Origin: Cymbomonas tetramitiformis | Lineage: Eukaryota > Chlorophyta > Pyramimonadophyceae > Pyramimonadales > Pyramimonadaceae | Reading direction: 5' to 3' | NCBI GenBank assembly: GCA_001247695.2 | Contig: LGRX02033482.1 | Location: forward strand, 1 to 50,476 | DNA: 50,476 nt | Shown here: in pieces, positions 1-11,570 of the stretch | Numbering within the stretch: position 1 is the stretch's first letter | How the letters are laid out: every line of letters starts with the position of its first letter | The notes under the pieces: model-generated | What the model was told of the DNA's origin: nothing | The model's input: the letters and a program-made list of their open reading frames with translations, nothing else | Databases searched by the model: none | Made by a program: the position numbers and the translations under genes

Positions 1-1
1 C

Positions 2-1296
2 TCCGGTGGGAACTGGTCAAACCGGTTTGCTCCCCTCTCGTCCTCATCGGAGGAGGAGCATCCCGCGGAACCTCCAAGGCCTAGGACTCAGGCGCCTAGA
101 CCGAGCGGCCCCAGTCGCCCGGTGCCTCGCACCAGGAAGTCCAGTCGAGCACCCTCGGCCCCGCACCCCGGTCCGACTTCCTCAGGGGACACGTCGTCGT
201 CCCCGGAGTCCACCTGGAGCAGGAACAGTCAGGACCTGCAAGAGCTAAAGGAAGCCTGGCAGAAGGAGTCCCAAGCTCGGGAGGCAGCTGCCGAAGCTCG
301 CCTGGAACAGCTGTCTCGGCAACTCCAAGAGAGTCAAAGAGCTGCCGAGGAGCGCAGGGTCTCCGATCAGCGCGCTGCCGAGGAGCGCAGAGCCTCCGAG
401 CAACGCGCTGCCGAAGAGCGCTGGGCCGCAGACCGGCTGGCCGCAGAAGCCCGGGAGACTGCCAGGCAGTTGGCTGTCGACGAGAGCGTCGCTCAGCAGA
501 TAGCTGCTGACGAGCGGCGGGCAGCAGATCGGAGGTCAGCCGAGGCCCAGTTAGAGGAAAGGCTGCAGGCGGTCATAGAGTCACAAGTCCAGAGGCTCGC
601 CCTGGTTCAGGCTTCGCCCTCGGGGCCCGTAGAGTCAGACGCTCGAGGGCCCGCAGCGGCAGTGTCGAGTCCGGTTCAGGAGACGCCCATCTCCCGAGAG
701 GGACATGAGCTGGTGGAGCCGGCTTCCGTCGTCACCTGTGACGTCGAGGACCGGGGCGTTCATAGCCCGCCGGAGGAGTCACACGCGGGCGTGGCGTCGC
801 TTCCGCCGCACTCATGGGACTACATTTCCCTTCCAGTGAAAGTCTGCGCCGCCCTCCGGGCACACGTGGTCGAGCATGGCAAACCGGGGCCCGACGCCCA
901 GCGCCTGTTTTACGACGCCGCTCGTAGGTATCGCTCCCTTGGTCAGGTCGCTGGGTGCGTGCATCCCACCAGTCAGATCAGGCAGTGCCTGAAGGCGAGG
1001 GTCTCGGACAATGACAGAGTCCTCGGGTCCCAGGTGATTTACAGTCTCACGGCGGCCTTAGCGCCTGTCCCAAAGAACTGCGCTCGTTGCGGGTGCGGGC
1101 ACGCGGAGAGTCCGGTGCATATGTGGACATGTCAGGTGGGCACTAAGAGGAGTGTAGTGGCACTCCTGAAGACTGTGTACCTGCCGGTGTGTGGGTTTTG
1201 CTCCGCGGACGTGTGGCCCGGTGCTTTCGACAACTTTCCGGTAGTGTCACCGCCTCCGCTTGCTGCTGCAGCGGACACACCAAGAGACGGGGGGGG
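2..1296 (+). CDS. Coiled-coil and Cys-rich ORF upstream of gypsy gag (5' partial)
   Basis: Frame 2 is open from the left window edge. It begins with a Pro/Ser/Arg-rich segment, followed by about 120 residues of Ala/Glu/Arg/Gln heptad-like sequence with repeats of the type QRAAEERR, which should form a long coiled coil. A compact C-terminal part contains CARCGCGHAE...HMWTC and CGFC, a possible zinc-binding cluster. The frame stays open to 1723, but after the eight-G run at 1289-1296 it is only a shadow of gag. An ORF ahead of gag is not standard in Ty3/gypsy. It could be the N-terminal half of Gag, separated by an indel in the G run, or a distinct accessory protein. No family was recognised. 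Confidence 0.6.
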
Positions 1297-2577
1297 ATGG
1301 TCCCTCAACCTGAGTACTCGGAGCCAAACGAGTCCCCGGAGGAGCCCGGTGTCAGCAGTCATGGAGGTCCCGGAGGCTCGGGGGGTGATGATCCTGGAGG
1401 GCCAGGAGGTCCGGGGGGTCCGGGCGGGGGTCCTGGCGGCGATGGGCCGGGTGAGGACGGGGATGGCGACAGCAAGTTCACCTTCCGTACCGAGTCCTCT
1501 CGTTACAGGGAGTCCCGACGCTCTGCAAGTCGTAAGGACGAGCAGCATGCCCTTAAGGAAGCCCTCAAAGCCATGGAAAATGCGGTGGACAAATACCACA
1601 CGGAGGTGGAGGGGTCGTCCCACGTCTTTGGTCGGCTCCTTCGGTTTGTTCGGCAGGTCAGGGAGGTTCGGGAGTTGGAGCCAGTGCGCTACGCCATGGA
1701 GATGGCGCGTCTGGGCACGCTAGATGGCGGGGGTGAGGAGCCGGTGTTGTCAGACCACTCCCTGCTGTCGGAAGTGGCCAGACACTGCTTCGGCGCACTG
1801 AGCTCCGAGTACCGCGAGCTTTCTTCGGTGTTGAAGGAAGCCCGGGAAGCCCAGAACCTCACCCTGGACGTGATAGTGGTCCTCCTAGCGCAGTTGGTGA
1901 TGCCCGACAAAGGGGAAATGACGTCGATTGGTCCGTTCCTGCGTCGCGTGCGTCAGAGTCAGGACAGACAGTCTCGCACGGTCCGCGAGTTCTGGGATGG
2001 AGTGCACCTCGCTCACGACATCGTAAGCATGCTGGCTGCCCACGAGCTCACCACTCCGGTGCCAGAAGAGGAGCTGTTGGACACATTCTTTACTGGACTG
2101 ATACCGGAGGTAAGGAGGAGAGTCTTCCTTATAGCCGAGAGGCAAGGCTCTTCGGTCCTGACTCTGAGCAGGACGGCCAGTAAAGACCGCCACAAACTCC
2201 TGACTTGGGCCATAGAAGCTGAGCGGGAGTTACGGCAGAGCCAGGATAAGACGAGCCGCTCGATCCAGCTGCTAGCCCACGTAGATGTCACAGAGGAGTT
2301 GCTGGCCATGGCGACATCCGCTAGCACTCCGACACCCACAGGGCAACGACTCGGGTCCCCGGAGTACGAGGGCTGCCGTCTGTGCAAGAGTATGGACCAT
2401 TACGCCCGCGACTGTCCGCAGGCAAAGCAGCGCCCACAAGAGTGGGCCAAGTGCCTCCTGGAGGACACCCTGGCGTTAATAGGGGACGATTCGATGGTAG
2501 AAGAAGCTTTGGCTGCCATCGGATTGGATTTTGTCCAGGAGGACGCTCCCCAGCCCGGGGCGCCCTCCCCGCAGTAA
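1297..2577 (+). CDS. gag: Gag polyprotein of the gypsy element
   Basis: This 426-residue frame begins at an ATG directly after the eight-G run. It has a Gly/Pro/Asp-rich N-terminus (GGPGGPGG-type repeats, about 1360-1475), then a helical capsid-like region with retrotransposon-Gag features (for example FWDGVHLAHD and a FFTGLIPEVRRRV segment). Near the C-terminus is a retroviral-type zinc knuckle CRLCKSMDHYARDC (CX2CX4HX4C, about 2374-2415), which in this family binds the element RNA. It overlaps the following protease frame by 196 bp in the -1 frame, the arrangement expected if Pol were made by frameshifting, but I found no canonical slippery heptamer in the overlap. Confidence 0.85.
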   Translation: MVPQPEYSEPNESPEEPGVSSHGGPGGSGGDDPGGPGGPGGPGGGPGGDGPGEDGDGDSKFTFRTESSRYRESRRSASRKDEQHALKEALKAMENAVDKYHTEVEGSSHVFGRLLRFVRQVREVRELEPVRYAMEMARLGTLDGGGEEPVLSDHSLLSEVARHCFGALSSEYRELSSVLKEAREAQNLTLDVIVVLLAQLVMPDKGEMTSIGPFLRRVRQSQDRQSRTVREFWDGVHLAHDIVSMLAAHELTTPVPEEELLDTFFTGLIPEVRRRVFLIAERQGSSVLTLSRTASKDRHKLLTWAIEAERELRQSQDKTSRSIQLLAHVDVTEELLAMATSASTPTPTGQRLGSPEYEGCRLCKSMDHYARDCPQAKQRPQEWAKCLLEDTLALIGDDSMVEEALAAIGLDFVQEDAPQPGAPSPQ

Positions 2578-4541
2578 AGGGCGCGGGCCCCGTCACAGCG
2601 GGGTCAAGGGGACAGAAGGGCCCCGCGCCGGCGTCCACAGCGATGCAGGTGCTGCGTGATAGGTGGAGGAGGTGCGGGAGACACCTTAGTAGCAGCGCGA
2701 GGCGCCACCTCAAGAACCAGAGTCAGGTCAGGGAGTATGAACAGGGAGATTTGAACATGCTAGTCGCCACCCGCTCGGGAAACCCAGAGCCTCCTGAGCG
2801 GGAACAGGTCGAGCAACGCATCCAGAGAGAGCAGGCGAACTTCTGGAAGTCCGCCAGAACCCCAGCGACCGCCTCGGTTCCGCGTCCCGAGGAGCCGTGG
2901 GAGCTGCTCTGTTGGATCACCGGTGCGGACACCCGGGATAAAAACCGGTCAAGCCACACCGTTGAGCCACGGGCAGCCTACCTACAGCACTTGGTGGAGA
3001 ACCAGGGGTCGGACGTTGCGAGAGTTCGCGGGCACTGGAAGTTCAGGGCTCAGCGTTTACCTCCCAGAGTTAGGAAAGCCTTTAAGGCCCAGCAGCCAGG
3101 TGCTCGCCTGCGCCCCGCCATTAGGGCGCTAGAAAGGTATCTGGAGCTGGAAGAGTCAGAGGTCCGACCGGTCAAGTCCCTTGCGCTTTGGAGAGCAGGG
3201 CAAAGGCGAGTGGGAAAGAAGCTTGGCCCTACAACTAGTAAGCCCCAGTTGAATCGAGAAGAGTTAGATAAGCGCCTGAAGCGGCTCATCAGGGTACGTG
3301 AATTCAACCGCCGACGCCGAGCCATTTTGGATCAGGAGTTTGGACGGTTCGTTCGCGTAGCCAAGCCCAAGCCCGTCGAGGGAGAAGAACTCTCACCACC
3401 AGAGAGAACTTCAAAGCCCAGTCGGCCGTGGTTGACCAGAAGCAGGGCTCGCCAGGCTTTGGGTCCGAAACGCAGACCATGGCTGACTCCTGAAGACAAG
3501 GCGCTTCGAGCCTCTCGATTGCGACGCAGATACGAGTTGGAGGATAGGGACTCGGCTTCTACCACAGCAGAACGCCATGCGGACTTCCACGCCTTCGTGC
3601 AGGAGGAGTTGGATAGGGAAAATAGGGAACTTCAGCAGGACAATGAGCTGATGCACCGGGACGAGCAGCAGGTCAGAAAGCACATAGCGGCTAAACTGGC
3701 TGCAGCATCAGTTCAGGTCGCGGTTTCCCCCCCAGACTTCCCGGAGCGCAGTGCAGTCCAGAAAGCAGTCGCCATCGGCCTGCTAGCTGACGCATGCACT
3801 TACTGCCTCCCGGACTGTGACTCCGACGCAGAAACGTCAGTCGCCCGCCTGGACTGCATAATGCAGGACGGCGATATCGGTCCGAGCTGGTGTGAGTCCC
3901 TGGCAGCGGTGTCCTCAATGGGAGCGCGCCCGAGGAGTTTCGACAGGCACAGTCGCACACCGACGTTGCTGCTGTTTTGGGCCTGGATCGCGGGCGTCAG
4001 AGTCAAGGTGTTGGTGGATTCAGGAGCGTCCACCAATATTATCGCGAAGAGTACATTGCAGAAGCTCACCGGCATCAGGCCGGTGCGCCACGAGCAAGCC
4101 ATGCGAGTTCGAGTGGCTGACGGCACCACGTATGATGCTAATTCCTGCATCAGGCCCAAGCTCCTTGCTGAGACGTCAAAGGGGGCGTACGGCCAGCAGG
4201 TTGAGCTTCGGGTGATGCCCCTGGACCTCAAGGTGGATGTCATCTTAGGAGGTCCTTGGCTGGCAAACCTTTCCCCAGTTACACTGGATTATAAGAATTG
4301 GGGTTCGGTCCGGTTCACCAAGGGCAGGGAAGAGGTCGTCATCACCGGCTGTTCGCCGGGGTCCCCGGACCCCAGTCGCTCCAAGGACACGGCAATGTCA
4401 CTGGTACAGGGAGTCATTTTGAGTCAACGTCGAGCTCGTCGGGACCTGCGGGCCCTCCGAAACAAGGAGGAGCAAGCTTTCGTTGTCTACCTCGGCCCCG
4501 ATGGGTCTTTTGGCGCGTTGGCTTGCAACAAGGGGGGGGGG
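2382..4541 (+). CDS. Gypsy protease ORF with long basic N-terminal extension
   Basis: In frame 3, overlapping the end of gag. The first 500 or so codons after the overlap are rich in Arg, Glu and Gln (segments such as LDKRLKRLIRVREFNRRRR), without a recognised domain. A retropepsin-like aspartic protease follows: active-site motif VLVDSGASTNII near 4008-4045 and the conserved flap/ILG block VILGGPWL near 4237-4262. Such proteases cleave Gag and Pol polyproteins. The frame remains open to 4616, but the coding signal passes to frame 1 at the ten-G run 4532-4541; the residues after it look like shadow sequence. An indel in the homopolymer, genomic or from sequencing, is the simplest explanation. 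Confidence 0.8.
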
Positions 4542-6699
4542 AGATTCCGACGAGGATTCCCCCAACGATGTCGTAGCAGGCCTAGCGTCAGAAGCCTCCT
4601 TCGGGTCCGAGGATAGTGAGGTCAGCGTGCGCCCCAGCACAACGGTGCAGGACGGAGCAGAGGAGTCTGAGGAGCCGGGAGGGTTGGTTTCGGACAGCTC
4701 CGAGTCCGGCTACAGTGACGTGGACGGGGCGTGTCATTTGCGGAAAGTAGGGGCAGTGGTCGAGGATATTAGGCCAAAGGGATTTGCGAGTACGGTTGAC
4801 GAGGCCGGGGATCATCCTGACCCTCTCAGCGTTTTCGCTAGCAAGCAGGAGGCGAACGGAGCATTTGCGTTGCTTCCGCCAGCGGTGCGTAGACAGGCGA
4901 TAGAGGATCACGCAGCCGGGAAGCCACCCACCTGGCACGCTCAGGCGGCCGCGGCGCTCCAGCAGGGCCGAGGTCTGGTCGCGGAGCGTCGACCCCGAGC
5001 ACGGCGTAAGCGAGTGCGTTGGCGTGACCAGGTCACAGCAGTCGGCCAGCCTGGTGCCACCGTTCCGAGCCCTCAGAGGCAGAAGTCGAGAGCCCCGGCA
5101 CCAGTCGTGCCGCCAGACACTACCCCGCCGCCAGCTCCGCGAACCACACACCAGCCGGCACCAGTCGTCGCGCCAGTCACTACCCCGCCGCCAGCTCCAC
5201 GGACCATAGACCAGCCAGTGCCAGTCGTCCCGCCAGTCACTACCCCGCCGCCAGCTCCACAGACCGCAGATCAGGCCTCCCCGGAACCGCCGGAGGACGA
5301 GATAGACGAAACGGTGTCGCCAGAAATCTGGCAGCAGCTTAGGGACCTGGAAAAGGAGTTCGCAGATGTCATTTGCACAGAGCTGCCAGACTCGGTCCAG
5401 TCAAGGGAATACAAGGCCGGCATCCGGCTGCGGCCAGATTGGAACGGGAACCCTTTGCACCGGCGAGGATACAAGTTGTCGCAGGAGGAGTTGCGGCAAC
5501 TCCGGCAACAGCTAGATGAACTCTTAGCCAAAGGGTACATACGACCCTCGGCCTCTTCGTGGGGCTGTCCCGTGTTGATGGTCCCCAAGCCAAGTAACCC
5601 CAAGGAGCTGCGTCTAGTCATTGACTACATACAGATCAATGAGATCACGATCAAGGATAAGTACCCCCTCCCGGATGTGCAGAGTCTCTTAGATGACCTA
5701 CAAGGGGCTACCGTCTTCTCTACGATGGATGCCCTTTGGGGATTTTGGCAAGTCCCTATGGGAGCGGATGACGTGGAGAAAACTGCAATGACTACGCACT
5801 TTGGAGCGTACGAGTGGTTGGTCATGCCTATGGGATTGTCAAACTCCCCAAGCACCTGGCAAAGGATGATGGCCCAGTATCTCGGGCACCTACCCTTTTG
5901 CAGGGTATTTGTAGATGACATCACGATTTTCTCAGCTGAGGTTCCGGGTAAGAGCGCCCATGAGGTACATCTCGACCACCTCCGCCAGGTCTTAGAGGCG
6001 TGTCGAAAGAATTCCGTCTATCTTAAAAAGTCAAAGGTCAAACTGTGCAAACGAGCAATCCGGTTCCTAGGGCACGTGGTGGATCGGGATGGATGCCGCC
6101 CACAGCAGGATAAGGTCGCGTCAGTGCGCGACTGGCCAGACCTAGAGACCGTCACCCACGTGCGACAGTTCCTGGGCATGTGTGGCTTCTACCGAAGGTA
6201 CATTTAGAACTTCGCAGACCTCGCGTACCCGCTGACCCGCCTCACCAAATCCGGCGTGGAATGGACCTGGGGCGAGAATGAAAAAGCAGCATTTAAACAG
6301 CTGAAAACTGCTTTGATTTCCTCCCCAGCCTTGGCCCTACCCGATCAAAAGGGCGCAGCAGACGGTTCCAGACCCTTCTTCGTACAGACAGATGCCAGTG
6401 GAGTAGCACTAGGGGGTGTACTCATGCAGGATCAGGGACGAGGCTTGCAGCCCTTGGCCTTTGAAAGCCGGCAGTTCTCCAGCGCAGAGCAGAACTATCA
6501 CGCTGGGGAACGAGAGCTTTGTGCCATCCATCATTGTACCACGGTCACCTCGAGACATTATCTGATTTTTACATCATTTAAGCTCATGGGGGACCATAAA
6601 CCCCTCCAGTGGCTCTTCGCCCCAGCTAGGGAGCTCAGCCGACGTCAAGCTCGCTGGTACGAGGACTTGGTAGAGGTCCGCCATCTTCGCTGTACGCTG
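4483..6699 (+). pseudogene. pol: Gypsy reverse transcriptase-RNase H, interrupted and 3' truncated
   Basis: One frame 1 reading frame. After an acidic linker (4542-4740) and a Pro-rich linker comes the RT: ELRLVIDYIQIN (motif 2), FSTMDALWGFWQVPM (motif 3), MPMGLSNSP (motif 4), FCRVFVDDITIFS (catalytic FVDD, about 5900-5935) and FLGHVVDRDG. A TAG at 6205-6207 follows FYRRYI exactly where related elements commonly have an amino acid before NFA. The same frame resumes with the tether and RNase H: FVQTDASGVALGGVL, LAFESRQFSS and GDHKPLQW carry the Asp/Glu/Asp residues. The frame is lost at 6700, where the TTAA-flanked element begins, so the end of RNase H and all of integrase are absent. Confidence 0.9.
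5101..5280 (+). repeat. Three 60-bp in-frame tandem repeats in the Pol linker
   Basis: Three direct 60-bp copies (5101-5160, 5161-5220, 5221-5280) encode a 20-residue Pro-rich unit of the type PVVPPVTTPPPAPRT between the protease and reverse transcriptase domains. The period is a multiple of three, so the frame is kept. Copies differ at a few positions, giving conservative changes. Confidence 0.95.
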
Positions 6700-7547
6700 T
6701 TAACCTCTTAGCCGGTAGCCGTTACGATATCGTAACAAACCACCCGCGGTCCTTTTGGTTTCGCATGCACGTGTGCTCACCAAAAAGGGTTAGACGAACT
6801 CTAGACATGATACAACCTAGGGTATGTGTGCATAGTGAGCATGCATGCATCACTCCATGGCAGATTTGTATGGGATACACATACACTCTTATCATATTCA
6901 TAACAATTTGAACCGACAATAATGCTTTTTATAGCCAATTTTGAATCGGAAATCGGCTCAAATCTGCATGATTTAGACAACTTTGACATTGATATGAATG
7001 TGTATGGCCATATATGTTCAGGGTATGCCACATTCAACCATCACATATCGATATATGGGTGCTAAGGGCTATACATCCTCGCTTATATGTGAAATACACG
7101 CAGACTAATCGCTTAAGTATGGAAAACATTGCTTAAGTATGAAAAACATTGAAGAATCGCATGTTTTTTTCATGTTTTTTTCGTAAAAAGGCCACGTATA
7201 TCGAGATGTAGGCACATTTAACTCAACATATGACTGACGAAAGTTTAAACATGGCCAAGGCCGATAGCATCGTACTAACGGCAACCGCTTAAGAGACCTT
7301 AGGCGACCAAGAATCGCTTTTGCGTAAAGTCGATTGCTAAAATTTGGAGAAGTTTTGCTTGTATAATCGGTATATCTCACGATATATATGCCATAGATGT
7401 TCATACAATAGCTCAATTTGTAGTTGCGATAGGTGTCGAAAACATATATAACCACCGTGGCATGCTTATGTATGTGAGCACCACACCCGCTTCCCACACA
7501 AAACATGCATTTTTGGCCGGAAATAGCGTTACCGGCTAAGAGGTTAA
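6700..7547. mobile_element. Non-autonomous piggyBac-type element (TTAA duplication)
   Basis: Perfect 14-bp terminal inverted repeats (CCTCTTAGCCGGTA at 6704-6717 and its complement at 7530-7543) are each bordered by TTAA (6700-6703 and 7544-7547). TTAA duplication plus ends starting CC is the signature of piggyBac-family insertions. The 840-bp interior is AT-rich with no convincing transposase, so this is a MITE-like, trans-mobilised copy. It interrupts the gypsy RNase H frame. The sequence after the right TTAA does not resume that frame, so the gypsy copy was already truncated there or was deleted later. Confidence 0.75.
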
Positions 7548-7572
7548 GTGCAATATATATATATAGGCAAAG

Positions 7573-9885
7573 ATGGTGAGACCGACTGCAGCTGTGAAGG
7601 AGACTGCCACGACTTTTTTGTGGTGGTTCGTACGCGTGTTCACAGCGGGCAAGGAAGGAGATATGTTGCCAGCCGGGGGAAACGGCAGTGCCAAACAACA
7701 TTGCAAGTGTTTATTTTGTGGAGCTGTCTTTGCCTCCCAAACTCCGCGCATTTTATCCCACCTGTGTGGTGCTTCTGGCGAAGGTGTTGCGATCTGCACT
7801 GGAGTTGTTCAGCAACCTGATGAGACCGAGGCAGAATATCAGCAGCGTAACAAATCTTATGCGCTTGCCAAGGATAGGTGCACCACTCTGCGCGAGGCAC
7901 AAAAGGTAGAGAAGGACAGGAAGCGTGTGCGCGAGGGTTTGAATCAAGCAACGGAAGGCGTGTTTGGGACCGCCAAGACGCGGAAGCAAATGTCTATCAC
8001 CGCCGGTTTCATGGGCAGCGCTCAAAAGCTCGCTGATGAAGCACTCGCGCACGCGTTTTACACAGCCAACATTGCGCCAAACGTTCTCGACAATATAGAC
8101 TTTAAACGAGCACTGCAAAAAGTTGCGCTAGTAGGTCCTACATATGTAGCACCAGAACGCCATCATGTCGCTGGTCCTATGTTACAAGCAGACGCCGATT
8201 AAACCAAAGCCGCAATTCTCGCAAAGCGTACGCCAGCTCAAAAGTTTGGTAGCACCGTAGTTTCCGATGTGGCTACTGATGGGTGTAGGAGGCCAATAAA
8301 TAATCTCATAGATATTTCCGCAGAGGTGGCTGAGCTTGTGAAGGCAGAAGATTGCACTGGCAAAACAAAGGACAAGCAGTTCATTGTTGACTTCGTGACT
8401 AATTATATCATGGGCCTGCCTGATCCTTTTAGCGTTGTGCAAGTCCTTATGGATAACGCGACTCGTGGTTCCTGGCCTTTGATCGAGGCAAAATGTCCTT
8501 GGGTAGTAGTGGGGCCTTGTGAACCGCACGTTTCTAGTCTGGAAGTGGCCGATATTTGCAAGCTCCCTTTTTTCAAAGCATTTATCTAAAAAGTTCACGT
8601 GGTTCGAAAGTTCATACTGAACCATCAGAAAGCGCTCGCTACTTTCAAGTCTCTTGCAGACGGAATGCTGACGCAGCCTGGTGCTACTCCTGAGGCCACT
8701 GTTTTCTACGGCTTTACTTCGTTTTTGCAGAATATTGACGCAATTTCGCAGACGTTAACCTCTCAGGAAGTGGTGCAATACGTGAGAGCTAACAGGGGAC
8801 AACGTGCGACCCCTGAGAGCCGCACTCTGCATGAGCTTTTTACGGAGGCGAAAGACTTCGCCACTGAGGCAGACCTTCAGCCACAGATCGAGTTGTGCCA
8901 ACAGGTTTTGAAACCAATCGTCATGCTCCTACGCCTCGCAGACTCTGACCGCCCTTCTGCTTCCAAGATTCAATACCACAAGTTCGAAGTGCAAGAGAAG
9001 TTGAAAGCCTTGACTGTGCCTGAACCTGCACCTTGGGCGGAAGGGGAATATGACTGGGACGAGATGTTGCAGGAGATCGTAGCAATTCACAGGTATAGGT
9101 GGGATTAGGGATATACGATTGTGCAGGGTACAGAATACTTACTAGATCCCGAGTTTGTAGATATGGATCAACACCAAGACGAAGAGACTATGGACGCCTT
9201 CACCAGGTTTGTTGAAAAGACGTACCCCTTGCCAACAACCTTCGCGCAAGGCTACATCCCCACGGAGGATGAGAAGTCGGCATACAACGCTGCCAGGACT
9301 AAGGCCCTAGGGAACAGAGCTGCGGCAGAGACACAACTGTTGGAATACAAGCTTAAGCGTGGTGTCTTTTCACGTGAGACAGTTTGGGAGAATGCCAAGC
9401 TCATCTCTGCGGCGGACTTCTGGTATTTGTATGGTTCTGGTGTGAAACAACTGCAGCTCGTGCGCTCCACTGCCCAAGTTGCAGGTGCAGGAACATCCGA
9501 GCGGGCTCACAAGCTCATGAACTTTGTGGAAGACCGTAACAGGAACTAACTGCTGTGGAGCAACGTTGAGCTTAGAATGTATGTCGCCTGGAACTCGGCA
9601 CAAATGCATAAGCTTGAAACTGTTGGCAGGAAGGTGGAGCTCATCCCTTGGAGTGAAGGGACCGAGACCACATATAGCTGGGTAGATGCTTGGCAGGAAG
9701 AGAGGGATGTGGCGGAAGTGGCTGCCACAATCACCCGTGAGGCAAGCATTGCTCGTGCCACAACCCGTGGGACTGCAATTGCATCTTCCTCGGCACTGCG
9801 CCGTGCTCCCACTCCTGATGAATCCTTGCCGGCAGTGAGCTCCTCAGGCCGTGTTATCCGTAGACCCGCAGTACTTACCTTCTAG
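7573..9885 (+). pseudogene. hAT-family transposase pseudogene with four in-frame stops
   Basis: A single reading frame of about 770 codons starts at ATG 7573. The N-terminus holds a BED-type zinc finger (CKCLFCGAVF...HLCGASGEGVAIC). A DUF659-like region follows (AFYTANIAPNVLDNIDF, then VSDVATDGCRRPINNL with the first catalytic Asp), then VVQVLMDNATRG, the usual tDNa block with the second Asp. The C-terminal hAT dimerisation motif is recognisable as FWYLYGSGVKQLQLVRSTAQVA...TSERAHKL...DRNRN. Stops lie at 8200-8202 (TAA), 8587-8589 (TAA), 9106-9108 (TAG) and 9547-9549 (TAA), with no frameshift between them. The element ends were not identified. These transposases cut and paste DNA as dimers; this copy cannot make a full-length protein under the standard code. 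Confidence 0.85.
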
Positions 9886-9949
9886 ATTTGTAGAGCACTA
9901 GACCTGGCACTTGAGCATGCATATTAACCTGAAATGGCTACTATCCCGA

Positions 9950-9997
9950 GATCCTTGTGGGAGGACCTAGAACGCTCTAGATCCTCCCACAAGGATC
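9950..9997. repeat. Inverted repeat (hairpin), 22-nt arms
   Basis: The left arm starts GATCCTTGTGGGAGGA and continues to CTAGA; the right arm is its complement ending ACAAGGATC, with a 4-nt loop and one mismatch. The half-motif CTAGATCCTTGTGG recurs at 10739 and, slightly changed, at 10940. Confidence 0.9.
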
Positions 9998-11570
9998 ACT
10001 TTTTCAATAATTTATTTAGGCGCCCCACGAGCTTTCTACAAGTCAACACCAAGGAATACTTTCCACATGGGACCTATACTAAATAGTATGGTGCGTGGTT
10101 TGACGAGAATCCATCATATATACTCCTAGCTAATGCATTTATAGCATGCCCCAACCAAATTTTGAACTGCTACGCCTTTTAAAGCTTCAAAAGCGGGGTG
10201 TATCTTCCATAATTTTTGCCAATCGTATATCGATCCTTTGCCACCATAGACATGATATATCTCAAGGTATGCATGTATATTAATCATGTTTGGGTCAAAA
10301 TACGACTTGGATAATGTATATTGGACACATCACACGAACGCGGTCACATGGGTAAGATATACACATTCCTTAAGTATGGGGATAATTTCGCATTTTGGGC
10401 GTGAGTCTTGGTCCATTTTAAGCTTTAAGGCTAGATCTTTGCCTTGGTGAGCACTTCAGTACTTTAATATGACTTCAAAGTCTCCTTGGGATTTTTGGGG
10501 GATTTTTTGAACGGTTAGAACTACCGCTAGAGGTTCTAGAATATGATTTTCAGACCCTGATAATGATGGAAATATTGAAGTTCAACGGTACTACACCATG
10601 GCATGCGCATATGCGGTGATTAATCCGGCTAGTATGATATTAAAGGGCTTACAAAATTAGTTTTGGTCATATTCTCGAGGGTTAACAACATACGCACCAA
10701 CCCGAGCTCGTGTAGCAAGGCCTAGAGTTGTCGGTACCCTAGATCCTTGTGGTAGGATCTAGCATTTTGATTAAAATTCTGTGAAAGCACCCACCCAAAC
10801 CACGCTAAGATTAAAGGTCAAACCATCGACATTTCAAGCAAAGAAATGTTATAGATAATTCAAAAGGTTCATAAATATTGCCCCAAAGCATATGCCGGGC
10901 CACTATATACGGCATACAAGGTCGCCATGCCCATTTGCGCTAGATTCTTGTGGGAGGATCTGGATTAAGGATAGTAGCCAGAAATATGTAGTTGTGCATA
11001 ATAACCTGAAATCCTGAATAGTCAGTGTCGGATGAACTGTTGTCTTGCACACTTGCGGTGATACGAAATAAGTGTCTCATCCCTTCCATTTGCGTGTATG
11101 CTTACATAATAAGGTACACGATAATACTATCTACCAATCTAGATGGTGTCTAGGTTACGAGGTATAGCTGAATATTTGCCCGGCTAAGTTATATATCTAA
11201 GATATAATATATATTCCAGATCCAGACTTTTCCTGTGACATAATAACGTACGTTAAATCGTGCACCCCCTTTTGGCGTTAACGAAGCGGATGGAATCTTT
11301 AAGGTTTGAGAATTCGCACATATTCCGCGATAACTCAAGCTTTGGATATCCAACTTTACTTTTGAACACAGCTACGGAAACGTCTACCCAAGGCGAATTG
11401 TATAAGCGTGTCTAAAATGCCGTTGCTAGAATAATCAACAAATTGAATTGGATAGACTTGATAGCGAAATTTACTCTTTAAGCTAGAAAAATCCCTGATG
11501 CCGACCCTAGTACACCTAGTGTGCATCATGCCTAATGATCAATATCAATAATTTGGTATATATCCGCGTT

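Larger units (their letters stand above)
1..6699 (+). mobile_element. Ty3/gypsy LTR retrotransposon, truncated at both ends
   Basis: Four consecutive plus-strand reading frames encode, in order, a coiled-coil protein, a Gag with a zinc knuckle, an aspartic protease, and reverse transcriptase plus RNase H. Protease-RT-RNase H is common to LTR elements; the RT sequence style (FVDD active site, FLGHVV and FYRRY motifs) is Ty3/gypsy. The left end lies outside the window. The right end stops inside RNase H, where a TTAA-flanked element sits at 6700-7547. No integrase, polypurine tract or 3' LTR follows. A premature TAG at 6205-6207 and two frame changes at G runs show that the copy is defective as written. 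Confidence 0.9.

Noticed and set aside
2382..2577. Canonical -1 slippery heptamer in the gag/protease overlap
   Set aside because: I looked for an X XXY YYZ heptamer in the gag frame here and found none, so programmed frameshifting is left unclaimed.
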